Positions 1 to 10,199 of a stretch of DNA of 64,000 bases are shown piece by piece. The stretch's first letter is position 1. Every line of letters begins with the position of its first letter. The notes beneath the pieces are model-generated. The model was not told where the DNA came from and searched no databases. It saw nothing but the letters and a program-made list of their open reading frames with translations. Origin of the DNA: Tolypeutes matacus (taxonomy: Eukaryota > Chordata > Mammalia > Cingulata > Chlamyphoridae); contig JAKSZT010038683.1 of NCBI GenBank assembly GCA_026826555.1, forward strand, positions 300,481-364,480. Direction: 5' to 3'. The position numbers and the translations under genes are program-made.

Positions 1-2722
1 CTGTATGTAAGTCCTTTACATCTTCACTTAAATTTATTCCTAGGTATTTGATTCTTTTCGTTACCATTGTAAATGGTATTTTTTTTCTTGATTTCCTCCT
101 CAGATTGCTCATTATTTGTGTACAGAAATGCTACTGACTTTTGAGCATTGATCTTATAGCCTGTGATGTTACTGAAATCCTTTGTATGTTCTAGAAGCTT
201 TGTTGTAGATTTCTCAGGGCTTTATATGTATAGAATCATGTCATCAGCAAATAATGAAATTTTTACATCTTCTATTCCAATCTCGATGCCTTTTATATAT
301 TTTTCTTTCCTCAGTGCTCGAGCAAGTACATCTTGGACAATGTTAAATAGGAGTGGGTGTAGTAGGCACACTTGTCTTGTTCACAAACTCAGAGGGAAAC
401 CTTTTAGGATTTCACCTTTTAAGATGATGCTAGCTTTGGGTTTTTCATATATACCCTTTATCATGTGCAGAAAGTCTCCTTCCATTCCTGTCTTTTGCAG
501 TGTTTTTATCAGGAAAGAGTTCTGTATTTTGTCGAATGTTTTTTCTGCATCTATAGATGCATGTGATTTTTTCTTTCAATCTGTTTATTTGGTGCATTAC
601 ATTGATTGATTTTCTTATTTTGAACCATCCTTGCATACCAGGGATGAAACCCACTTGGCCATGGTGTATAATTCCTTTGATATGTTGTTGAATGTGATTA
701 CAAGTATTATGCTAAGGATTTTAGCGTTTAGGTTCATTAGAGAGATGGGACTTTAATTTTCATTTCCTGTGATATCCTTGTTTGGCTTTGGTATTAGGGT
801 AGTTTTGACATCATAGAATGAGTTAGACAATATTCCTTCTACTTCTACTTTTGGATGAGCTTAAGCAGGATTGGTGTTAGTTCTTCCTGGAATGTTTGGT
901 AGAATTCACCTGTGTAGCAAGCTATCTGGTCCTGGGCATTTCTTAGTTGGGAAATTTTTGATGACTACACCTATCTCTTTACTTGTAATTGGACTGTTGA
1001 GTTCATCAAGTTCTTCTTTTGTCAATGTAGGCTCCTTGTGAGTTTCTAGGAATTTGTCCATTTCCTCTAAATTATCATCCTTGTTAGCATATAATTTTTC
1101 AAAGACTCTTCTTATGATACTCTTTATTTCTGTGGGGTCAGTGGTGATATCCCCTTCCTCATTCCTTATTTTGTGTATTTGCATCTTCTCTCTCTTTTTC
1201 TTTGTTGGTGTGGCTAAAGATTTGTCAATTTTATTGATCTTCTTGATGAACCAGCTTTGGTTTTATTTTTTCTAGTGCTTTCTTATTTTCTATTCCATTT
1301 AGTTCTCCTCTAATCTTTGCTATTTTCTTCTTTCTACTTCCTTTAGGTTAGTTTTTTTGTTGTTATTTAATATTCCAGATGTGCATTTACATCTTCAATT
1401 TTAGCTCTTTCTTCTTTTTTAATATATGCATTTATAGCTATGAGTTTCCCTCTCAGTAGAGCTTTGGCTGCATCCCACAGGTTTTGATATGTTATGTTGT
1501 CATTTTCATTCATTTCAAGGTAGTGACTTATTTCTCTTCAGATTTCCTCCTTGACCCACTGTTTGTCTAAGAGTGTGTTGTGTAGCTTCCATATCTTTAT
1601 GCCTAATCTGGTTCTTTGGCCCTTAGTGTTTTCCAATTTCATTCCATTGTGGACAGAGAAATTACCTTTCATAATCTCAATCATTCTGAAGTCATTGAAA
1701 GTTGTTTTGTGGCCTAGCATGTGGTCTATCTTGGAGTATGATCCATGTGCACTCAAGGAGAATGTATATACCACTGTATTTGGGTGTAGCATTCTGAATA
1801 TGTCTATTAGGTCCAGCTGCTCTAATGTATTATTCAGAGTCTTTGTTTATTTATTGATTCTCTGTCAAGATGTTCTGTCTAATGATGATAATGGTGTATT
1901 AAAGTTCCCCACTAAAATTGTAGAGTCATTTATGTATCCACTTAGTGTTACCAGTGTTTGCCTCATGTACTTTGAGTTGCCCTGATTAGGTGACTAAATG
2001 TTTATGATTGTTCTTTTTTCTTGAAAGATTACCCCTTTTCCTTAAATATAGTGTGCATCTTTGTCTCTTACAATAGGTTTGCATTTAAAGTCTATTTTGT
2101 CTGATAATAGGATAGCTACTTCTGCCCCTTTTTGGTTTTTGTTTGCTTATAAAATTGTTTTCCAGCCATTCACTTTCAGCCTCCTTGAATCCATGTCTAA
2201 GGTGGGTTTCTTGTAGACAACATATAGATAGGTCATATTTCCTTTTCCGTTCTGCCAAACTGTGTCTCTTGACTGGAGAGTTCAATTCATTAACATTCAG
2301 TATTATTACTTTCAAGGAATTTCTTACATCTACCATATTTTCTTTGTGTTTATGTATGCCATATGTTGTTTTTATTTCTGTTTTTGTGTTTAGTTGTTCT
2401 TACAGTCTCCTCCAACTTACTCTCTTCTGTTTTTTTCATTCCAAGCTGTAGAACTTCCTTTAGCATTTCTTGAAGTGCAGGTTTTTTATTGGCATACTCT
2501 CTTAATTTCTATTTATCTGTGAATATTTTGAACTCTCCATCATTTCTGAATTCAAACTTTGCAGGATAGAGACTTTGTGGCTGGAATTTCTTTTCTTTTC
2601 ATACCTTGACTATGTCATACCACAGTCTTCTTGCCTTCATGGTTTCAGATGGAAAATCATCACTTAGTCTTATTGAGCTTCCTTTGTATATGGTGGTTCC
2701 CTTTTCTCTTGCTGTGGTCAAT
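1..2722 (-). mobile_element. L1 LINE, minus strand, ORF2 and part of ORF1
   Basis: Reads as an L1 on the minus strand. Position 1 matches the reverse-transcriptase C-terminal side of the fuller L1 at 45.5-54.8 kb; rising coordinates run back through the RT, the endonuclease and the ORF2 start near 2336, then into the C-terminal half of ORF1 up to about 2722. The RT catalytic FADD codons are visible at 251-240. A segment at 1184-906 keeps a clean ORF2 frame just upstream of the RT core. Many indels and stops break ORF2, so it is a dead copy. The rest of ORF2 and the 3' UTR lie outside the window. The ORF1 side stops inside ORF1, so this is a 5'-truncated insertion lying in an older L1. Confidence 0.9.
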
Positions 2723-3175
2723 AAAATGAGTGAGAGAAGATATCCTTATCTTGTTCCAGATCTTAAGGGCAGAGATCATTCATCCTTTCATAAAAAATCA
2801 TGATGACACTTGCATAATCTTTGTAAAGTCCATTTATCAAGTTGAATATGCTCTTCATGGTATTTATCACTAATGAATGTTGAGTTTGTCAAATGATTTT
2901 CTGCACCTATTGACATGGTTATAGAGTTTTCCTTTTTTAGACTGTTAATAGAGTGAATTACAGTGATTTTCTAATGTTGAGCAATACTTGCATTCAAGGT
3001 TATACCCCATTTGGTTAGGATATATTATGTCTTTAATACTTTGCTAAATCAATTTGCTATAAGTTTTGTGGAGGATTTTTGGGTTTCTGTTCATTAATGT
3101 TGTGCTTCTGTTATTTTCTTTTCTGTAAGTTCTTTTTGTTTTTTTTGTTTGTTTTTGTTCCAGGCTTGTTGAATT
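2723..3175 (-). mobile_element. Older L1 ORF2 reverse-transcriptase fragment, minus strand
   Basis: The reverse complement matches the RT segment around the RQG-PLSP motif and the residues upstream of it. It is more diverged than the neighbouring L1. Because RT sequence here lies at higher coordinates than the ORF1 piece at 2.4-2.7 kb, it cannot belong to the same minus-strand element; the younger L1 probably inserted into it. Boundaries are approximate. Confidence 0.7.
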
Positions 3176-3500
3176 TATGGACACTAAATGGATTAAATAA
3201 GGAATTTTTCAGTCTAGCACTAAGTTTACCAAGTTGTAGAAATCATGAACATATATTCACCTTCCAACATTGCTTCACACACGAGATAATAACAAATGCA
3301 CAATAGCATTTAAGACTAATAAAGTTCTCACATAATTACAAACCATGGAGATGAGATTATATGCTCCTTGAATAATGAAAAGGAAATAGCTCATAGAATA
3401 CATATATGAAATGTATTTTTTAAAGAGAACATATTTTGATGCTGAACTGAGTGACGTGTTTTATTCAAATGCACATGTGATGTTTACTAAACTTGACATC

Positions 3501-4072
3501 TGTGGTAGTTTGAGTATTTGTGGACCTCAGAAATGTATTTTCTTTAATTAATCCACTCCAGTGCTTCCAAAACTATTGTAGGTGAGATGGTTTGTATAGA
3601 TTATTTCAATAAAGCATAGCTCAGGGTGTGTTTTAACCCTTTTTTTGGCATCCTTTATACACAAGATGGATTTTCAGAGAATTTAAAGGCCACCAACACA
3701 GAGAGTAAATCCTTGAGGCTGAGAAAGAGGGTCTTGAAGCTTGAATAGGCTGGAATAGGCAGAGCACAAAGGCAAGGAGAGAAGAACACATGGAAGTTGA
3801 TAGAGAAAGCCTAGAAAGAGCAGCCAGTTGCTGAAAGCAACAGAACTTGGAGAAAGAGACAGAGCCCAGCAGAGGCTGCCATTGTGCCCTCCATGTGGCA
3901 GGAGCCCAGGATTGCCAGCAGCTGATCTTCAGGAACAGAGATTCACATGTTGCCCTCATTTGGACAATTTTCTCAGCTGCAGAACTGTAAGTTTTTAAGT
4001 TAATAAATCCCCATGGTAAAAACCCACCAATTTCTGGTATATTGCCTTGGCAAACTTTGGCAAACTAAAGCA
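3501..4072 (+). mobile_element. Solo LTR, ERVL/MaLR type
   Basis: Begins TGTGGTAGTTTG and ends AACTAAAGCA, giving TG...CA ends over 572 bp. A poly(A) signal, AATAAA, lies near the 3' end, as in MaLR LTRs. The flanking 5-mers are acatc (3496-3500) and acctc (4073-4077), an imperfect 5-bp target duplication. No internal retroviral sequence lies beside it. The family assignment is from layout and ends only. Confidence 0.7.
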
Positions 4073-5904
4073 ACCTCTTATTGTACACAAAGAAAACCTA
4101 AAATGGAAATAGGCATTCTAAATGAGAAATCATGTTCTTATTCAGGAATTAAAATAATATATAATTAGAAAATAAAGACATAACATAGAAAGGCATGGCT
4201 AATTTAAAAACACACAATTTTAAATAACTTAGTTAAATAAAGAAAAAATAACTTACCTTACATATAATTTAATGGACAATTGTAATAAATGTACAATGCT
4301 AATACAAGATGCTTAAAATAGAGTGGTATATGAAAACTATTTTATGCATGAAATATCTATAAACCTACAGTTTCTCAAATAATAATAAAAAAAATGAGTG
4401 TACAGACACCAAAAATGAAATTTAAACTGAAATTATAATCTCTGTTATAATGTATAGGTAAATATAAATTCACATTAGGTGTTAAATGCAAATGGTTGGA
4501 AAATTTTCCATCTCTATTAATATATACAATCTATATTCCTTCAACCACCAAAATTCATTTCCTGGTATCAACTCAAAAATAACATCTGCACATGTAGCAA
4601 AAGATTTGGATACATGAATTAAATACTTTTTAAAATGTGAAAAAACTAAATATTCATGAATCCTTATTTAAATAACAGCACCCTACATTATAGGGACACA
4701 ATATAGGATCTTTTACATTTCATTAAATATACTCCACAGGGAGTACAACCTTCCTGGAGAAAGAACACATATCCTCTGGTAAGGACCAAGAAGAAGCCCT
4801 ATATATGATACTGGGCCAGCCTTTCATAGGCCTACAAGGTTCTTTCAGTAGGAATAAAGACATACCAACCAGCCATCCCTCCCTACCAGTATTCACAAAC
4901 ACACCATGATCTTACACCTTGAGACCACGGGGGCTAAACCCATGGCTCCCGGTACCCATGTGCCTTAAGTCTGTATCTATAACCCAGCCACCACCATCTA
5001 GACTCAAGTCACAGTTCAACATAACATTCTATGGACATCCCATTTTTGTCTCCATATCTCACCTTTCTCCCACATCTGAGAATCTTCTACACTGACTTCT
5101 AGAAAACAAGGTCTTCTACTATGCCCTCTGGAAAACAAAGACCACCAGCATCATTAAGAGTGTCTTAAATCTCTTCTCTAAACTTTCCTTTCTCCTTCCT
5201 GCTTTAACTGAAACCTTCCACTGAAGATATTGAGTACCCTGCAGCCATCTCAAATGCTGTCTGTCCAATTTTTCCCTGCACTGTATTATCCAGAAGTGTG
5301 GTGGGTATCCTCATTGTTATTCTGTTACATATTACAGATGTTAATCTATCCAGTTTCAGACTTCACTACCCATTAACCCTTCCTTGTAGCCAGTCCTTGG
5401 AACAATATGCCACATTTCTCACAGATTGTATCACCTAGTTCTTTCTCACTCTAACACTACTCCTGTGGCCATTAAAAAAAAAAAAAAAAAGCATTATCAC
5501 CAAATTATTGATTGATTACAAAATTATGGCATCCAGAATGTCTGGATGGGAAATGAGTAGCTCAAATCCAATCAGTCAAATTACCATAATGCATTTGACT
5601 CTACCTATTTGAAATTTACTTTACCCCTTTTGTGATTTCTCATTTTCAAGTGTTCAGATTTTCATTTGTCTCTCCAGCTTCCATGAATCTCACAATCAGA
5701 ACTGATACCTCCAGCAATTCTGAACAATTACTCCTTCCCTTTGACTTTTGTTATTTTCAGTATTTCACTTCACTTCTCTAATACCCAAAGCCCTGTGTTT
5801 CTTTATGTCTCAGACTAAATTTTAGAAATAATTAGGAGCTTTCATTTAGCCTAGAATATACCCATTCTTTCATTAATTTTAATTTGGCAAACACATAGTT
5901 TTAA
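4073..5904. other. No gene seen; AT-rich then pyrimidine-rich sequence
   Basis: The first 650 bases are AT-rich with nothing recognisable. From about 4740 to 5470 the composition is richer in C and T, with no open frame worth reporting, and the block ends in a run of 17 A. That could be the tail of an unrecognised retrocopy. I cannot assign it to a family. Confidence 0.5.
5474..5490 (+). repeat. A17 homopolymer
   Basis: Seventeen consecutive A residues after a C/T-rich block. A possible retrotransposon or retrocopy tail, but no AATAAA lies just upstream and no target duplication was found. Confidence 0.8.
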
Positions 5905-7220
5905 TTAGTAGATGTCCTGGATGCACAGGCCCTCAATATTTGTGCTTGTATTTATGAACATTGTTCTTGTGAAATTGAAACTTAGCCTAGTAATATATAT
6001 TGTCTGTGACTTACCTTCTGAAAGCCTTCTTGACATTCAATTATGGCCTCTCTCAAAGCCAGACTCTGCATATAAACTCAATACTTTCTGCCCAGCATGT
6101 GACATGATTCACAGGGATAAGCCTCCCTGGCACCAAGTGATTATTACCAAGTGCCAACTAGTGATGCATTTGGAAAAAGACCTAAACCAAAAAGGGGAAA
6201 TATTAAATACAAATGAGTTTTTATGGCTAAGATATTTCAAAGTGAGATGAGAGGTCATTCCAGACTTTATACTTATATATGTCTCACGAGGATCACACTG
6301 ACTACCACAGTAAAAATTCCTCAAATAAGGGTGCTCCTGAGGGGTCTATCGACACCTAGACATATAGGCAGAACAGACAATCCCAAGAAAGGCACCCCAT
6401 TGGCAAGCCATCTCTTGGAATATATGTTAAGTTATCTCCCCATTGTGTCAGAGTTAGACTCATTTACAATTATACCACACATGGTTTTTCTGTCCCTTTT
6501 ATTCATTCCAGAGAATTATATCTTCTTGCTCTTCATATGCTGGGTGACCCTGTATTTCAGCATAGTTGCAGGCAACACCTACTCTCCAGTTCATTTGGCT
6601 CACCTACAACAACTAACAAAGCATGATGATGGAAAATGCCTATTTCAAAAACCAGAGAGTATCTACAATTGCAAACAAGACAGTTTCATCCATCTGTCGC
6701 ATTGTAATATAAAACTCTTCTCAATTCAATGCAAAGAGGGGATCACCATCCCCATATCCTCAAGATTGAGAAACAAACAAACATAAGGTGGGACTGCAAG
6801 TATGGAATAAATTAGACTTATTGTTATTTTAGTAATGGAAGAATGTGTGACATTGATGTATAGTCACTGGTCACCAGAGTTTCTGAGGGAAATGAGAGAG
6901 AAGAATTGTAACATGGGGAAATTTTGGGACATTCAAATTGTTCTGCATGATAGTGCAATGACAGATACAAGCCATTATATATTTTGTCAAAACCTATAAA
7001 ATTGTGCAGCACAAAGTATAAACTATAATGAAAACTATAGACCATGCCTAGTAGCAGTGCTGCAATATGTGTTCATCAATTGTAACAAATGTACCACACT
7101 AATGAAAGATGATGTTAATGGGGGAAATAGTGGGAGAGGGATGGGTATTATATGGGAATCCCCTATATTTTTGATTGAACATTTATGTAATCTAAACCTT
7201 CTTTAAAAGTAAAGAAAAAA
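5905..7220 (+). mobile_element. L1 extended 3' end, old copy
   Basis: Collinear with the 3' extension of the complete L1 (53.4-54.8 kb) and with copies at 21.8, 29.3 and 33.0 kb. Shared blocks include the CTCCCTGGCA segment near 6123, a block coding ELDS...HMV near 6448, and a terminal module related to AACTATAATG...TGTAACAAAT, ending in an A-rich tail after AAAGTAAAG. It contains two overlapping open frames, 5912-6250 and 6223-6786, that follow the recurrent frame described for the younger copies but are out of register with each other. A 5'-truncated, old L1 insertion. Confidence 0.75.
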
Positions 7221-8119
7221 TGCAGATTCCTTGCCTGAAATGATTCGAATAAAAAGAAACAATGTTATTAGAGGGGCATTAACAGAATTTTAAAAATCTG
7301 AGTAACCCAAATGTTACTGTGATATATTTCACTATTGTCAATTATAGGTAGGGAATGGTGAAAAGATGTCACATTAAGGTATACCATAGGAAAGAATCTC
7401 TTTTTATAAAATTGAGAGTTAAAGTATTTTCAGGATTAAAATAAGGGGGAAATAAAATGAATATTAGATATTTGCCGGTAAAGTGAAGATAAATGGCAAT
7501 GGACATTATATGAAAGTTTAACTGCACTAAGTACATTAATATTTCTTTGCCTACAGCCAAAGACAATGGCAAATGGTTACTTGAATAGAGATTAGTACAT
7601 GTGAAATATAATGACATCATCACAGGATTTCTTACCTTTTTTTCCATGTCAACATTTAAGAGACTATCACTCACTTAAGGACATTTTTTGATGATATTTC
7701 CAATAAATTTCCAATTTATTGACCAAGTCCATTCTCATGTGAATTCACAGGTTTCTGTAGCTCACCTGGTCTCTGGACTAAGAGAAATTCTAATAATTCT
7801 TTCCACATTTCCCTTCTTGCTACAAATGAGAAATCACATCTGATTTGCAGAGTTGACACCCTGTTTATATGAAAGAGATTCAATGGATTTTGAATTATCT
7901 GCTAATAACAATGCGTTATCTTCAAGTCCAGGGCAGGCTATGATGAAGAATAAAACAAACACTGAAAGTCAAAACAGGGAAGCATAGATTTAACACAGCA
8001 TATTGACAATCCTGCAATAGCAATGGATGCTTGACCATATGTCATAAAACGTTAAGGCTTTGTGGTCATTAAGGCCCATGCCCAGGTTGAGAGATTGCAG
8101 CAACTTTTTTCTTTACATA
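7221..8119. other. No recognisable feature
   Basis: AT-rich sequence with only short chance frames. I see no repeat family or gene here. Confidence 0.5.
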
Positions 8120-8132
8120 AGAGAAAATTATG
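8120..8132 (+). repeat. L1 target-site duplication, left copy
   Basis: AGAGAAAATTATG, repeated exactly at 9453-9465 on the far side of the L1 3' fragment and its A-rich tail. Confidence 0.9.
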
Positions 8133-8270
8133 AACTCAGCATATGATTGCATTACCTTCCCCCCAACATGGGACATGACTCCCGGGGATGAACCTCCCTG
8201 GCAACGAGGGATTAATACCAAGTGCCAATTGGCAACACAACTGGAAAAAGACCTTGAATAAAAGGGGGAA

Positions 8271-8657
8271 ATGGTAAAGACAAATGAGTTGAAGTGGCTA
8301 AGAGACTTCAAAGAGAGTTGGGAGGTCATCCCAGAGGTAACTCTTATGCACACCACAGTAGGAGCTCATAGAACATCTAAGTGCCTATCACCCCACACAG
8401 AGGGGTTCCGGAGAGCTCCGGAGACACCCAGGTCCTATATAAGGGGGGTAGCTCCAGAGACTGATGCCTTATCAGTGGGTTCTATTTTGGAATCTGTGCT
8501 CCTGAGAGTGACAGAATTAGACTCAAATAAGTCCTCCCTGCACATGGTTCACCAGTTCCTTCTATTCAAACCTATATGTGATGCTGGAGTTTTTAGGTAT
8601 ACTTCCAGAAACTGGAGCCTCCCGCCTACCTATGTGCCAGGTGTGCATGAAATCTAG
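8271..8657 (+). other. Open frame inside the L1 3' extension (128 codons)
   Basis: Starts with ATG and runs 128 codons to TAG. Its left part (NELKWLRDFK, then VIPEVTLMHT) and right part (ILESVLLRVTELDSNKSS) are matched in the copy at 53.5-54.06 kb. An in-frame TAA lies just upstream where the other copy reads TTA, so the ancestral frame was probably longer. I recognise no domain. It may be a chance frame in a 3' UTR. See the finding on the recurrent frame. Confidence 0.4.
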
Positions 8658-9298
8658 GTGAAGCTGCAACTCCTACCCTACAGCACAATGGACTCATCCA
8701 AGTCACCTGGTGTGGAGACAACGATGGGCAATGGCCATCCCAGGGAATGGAGAGGGCCTGCATCTGCAGGCAGGTCATCCCACCCACCATATCCATGGGA
8801 TATAAGCCCTCTCTGACTTGGAGTTGGATTGGACATCACCATCCCAGTCCCCTCAGGATTGGAGGAAGAATTATGGACTAGAGTGGATTTGATGGTATTC
8901 TCTTGTTCACATATGGTGATTCTAACAATACAAGAAATTATAACAATGAGGTGGAGCCAGTGGCCACTTGACACTTTTGGGGTAGGGAGGCGATGAGCAG
9001 TTGAAATACAGGGGCTTCTTTGGGAGTTGGACGTTGTCCTGAGTACTGTTGTGGTAATGGATGTAGGCCATTTTAAATCAGCACACCACTCAGAACTGAG
9101 TGGAAGAGAGTGTGGTCTACAGTGTGAACTGTGGTCTATGGTTGGTGGCAAGGCTCCAGGATGTGTAAGTTCATTGAGGGTGGTGGGTCACACTTGTGGG
9201 AGATGTTTGTGTGGGATGTGGTGGGAGGTGTGGGAGGTGGGCAACATGGGAATCCCAGTGGGTTCCATGTAATATTTTGGGTAATCTAAGCACCTCTT

Positions 9299-9301
<3 letters not shown>

Positions 9302-9332
<31 letters not shown>
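9302..9332. repeat. AT dinucleotide microsatellite
   Basis: About fifteen AT units inside the terminal part of the L1 3' extension. The matching site in the complete L1 (about 54.71 kb) has only a short, interrupted version, so it expanded after insertion. Confidence 0.85.
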
Positions 9333-9333
<1 letters not shown>

Positions 9334-9452
9334 CATTTTTGTAAGCAAATACACGTATATGCATATATATTTATATATCATTTTGCAAATGTTTGTATGT
9401 ATTGTGAGAATTTTGATTTTTACCCACAATAAAAATAAATAAAAAAAAAGAG

Positions 9453-9465
9453 AGAGAAAATTATG
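9453..9465 (+). repeat. L1 target-site duplication, right copy
   Basis: Exact repeat of 8120-8132, directly after the A-rich tail. Confidence 0.9.
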
Positions 9466-9910
9466 TTTCCACAGTGGTTGAATAGTATTTTTTAAAAGAA
9501 TCCGATAATCATAAGGTCTACCAAAAACAAATATTTATATATAGAAAGTGTATCCTGATTATTTTTCAATTGTGTTGTGAAATAGCAACATAGTCCCTAA
9601 AGTATAATTATAAGATAATATTCAATCAATTTTATATCCTTTTAAATAAAGTTCACTCAGTTCTCAAAAAAGTCCTGTATATTAGAGATTGCATAGCAAG
9701 AAAGACACGAGGCTTTAGTCTGGAAGATTAGACTTCAGTGGTGTGGAAAAAAAGATGTCAGTTAATAAGTGAAGAATCAAATTTCTCCCAGATACTTATT
9801 AAGTTTTGTGAAAGGATAATGGCAGAGCTTTGAATGGCATATGAGAAAGGTCTTTCAAATACTTGTTGAATAGTTAAAGGATAAATTGGATATGACAGAG
9901 TTTTAAATAA
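9466..9910. other. No recognisable feature
   Basis: AT-rich sequence between the L1 and the GATA microsatellite. If the KRAB exon at 10.1 kb belonged to a gene, this would be its intron, but nothing here supports an exon. Confidence 0.45.
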
Positions 9911-10004
9911 ATGATGATGATGAAGATGATAGATAGATGGTAGATTAATAGATGGATAAATGATAGATAGGTAGGTAGGTATGTAGGTATGTAGATAGAT
10001 AGAT

Positions 10005-10058
<54 letters not shown>
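9911..10058. repeat. GATA/GGTA microsatellite
   Basis: Imperfect GATG, GATA and GGTA units that become a pure GATA run from about 10,013 to 10,058. It ends a few bases from the degenerate 3' edge of the KRAB exon and reads as a long YLSI tail if translated on the minus strand. Confidence 0.92.
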
Positions 10059-10071
10059 ATTTTGGAAGATC

Positions 10072-10199
10072 ATCAATAGAAACCTGATTGATAGGTTTCA
10101 GCATCCCTTTTCTGAACAGCTTTCTCTGGACTGGGTCTATTATGGTCCACTCTTCCTGGGTGAAATCTATAGCTACATCTTTCAAGGTCACTGATTCTT
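10072..10199 (-). pseudogene. KRAB-A box exon of a zinc-finger gene, probably decayed
   Basis: On the minus strand this translates as a KRAB A-box: [15 protein letters not shown], then [13 protein letters not shown] recruits TRIM28 (KAP1) and gives C2H2 zinc-finger repressors their silencing activity; that is family knowledge. The exon start is supported by a pyrimidine-rich tract ending TTTTAAG directly before the AATCAGTGACC coding start, a normal position for the KRAB-A acceptor. The second half is degraded: the usual LYRDVMLEN segment reads LFRKGMLKP, and the donor end is unclear, running into the microsatellite. No open exon for KRAB-B or fingers follows within the 10 kb downstream on this strand. 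It is either a relic exon or the edge of a gene whose fingers lie left of the window. Confidence 0.82.

Larger units (their letters stand above)
8133..9452 (+). mobile_element. 5'-truncated L1 with the extended 3' end, young copy
   Basis: Closely matches 53.5-54.83 kb of the complete L1 along its whole length, including the G-rich GTGGGATGTGGTGGGAGGTG block near 9211, the AT dinucleotide run and the last unique bases TTTTTACCCACAATAAA before an A-rich tail. An exact 13-bp target duplication flanks it, so it entered by target-primed reverse transcription and stopped after about 1.3 kb. This shows that the distal extension is the true mobile 3' terminus of this L1 lineage rather than host flank carried by one copy. 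Confidence 0.93.

Noticed and set aside
163..609. 148-codon plus-strand frame
   Set aside because: It is the antisense of L1 RT sequence, which reads on the minus strand here. Similar antisense frames at 49,191-49,712 and 47,230-47,643 were discarded for the same reason.
6223..6786. 187-codon open frame as a stand-alone host gene
   Set aside because: It lies wholly inside an old L1 3'-end copy with relatives across the window. It is treated as part of the recurrent L1 frame, not as a gene.
9911..10058. Possible CRISPR-like or satellite array
   Set aside because: Simple 4-base units with no spacers; an ordinary microsatellite.
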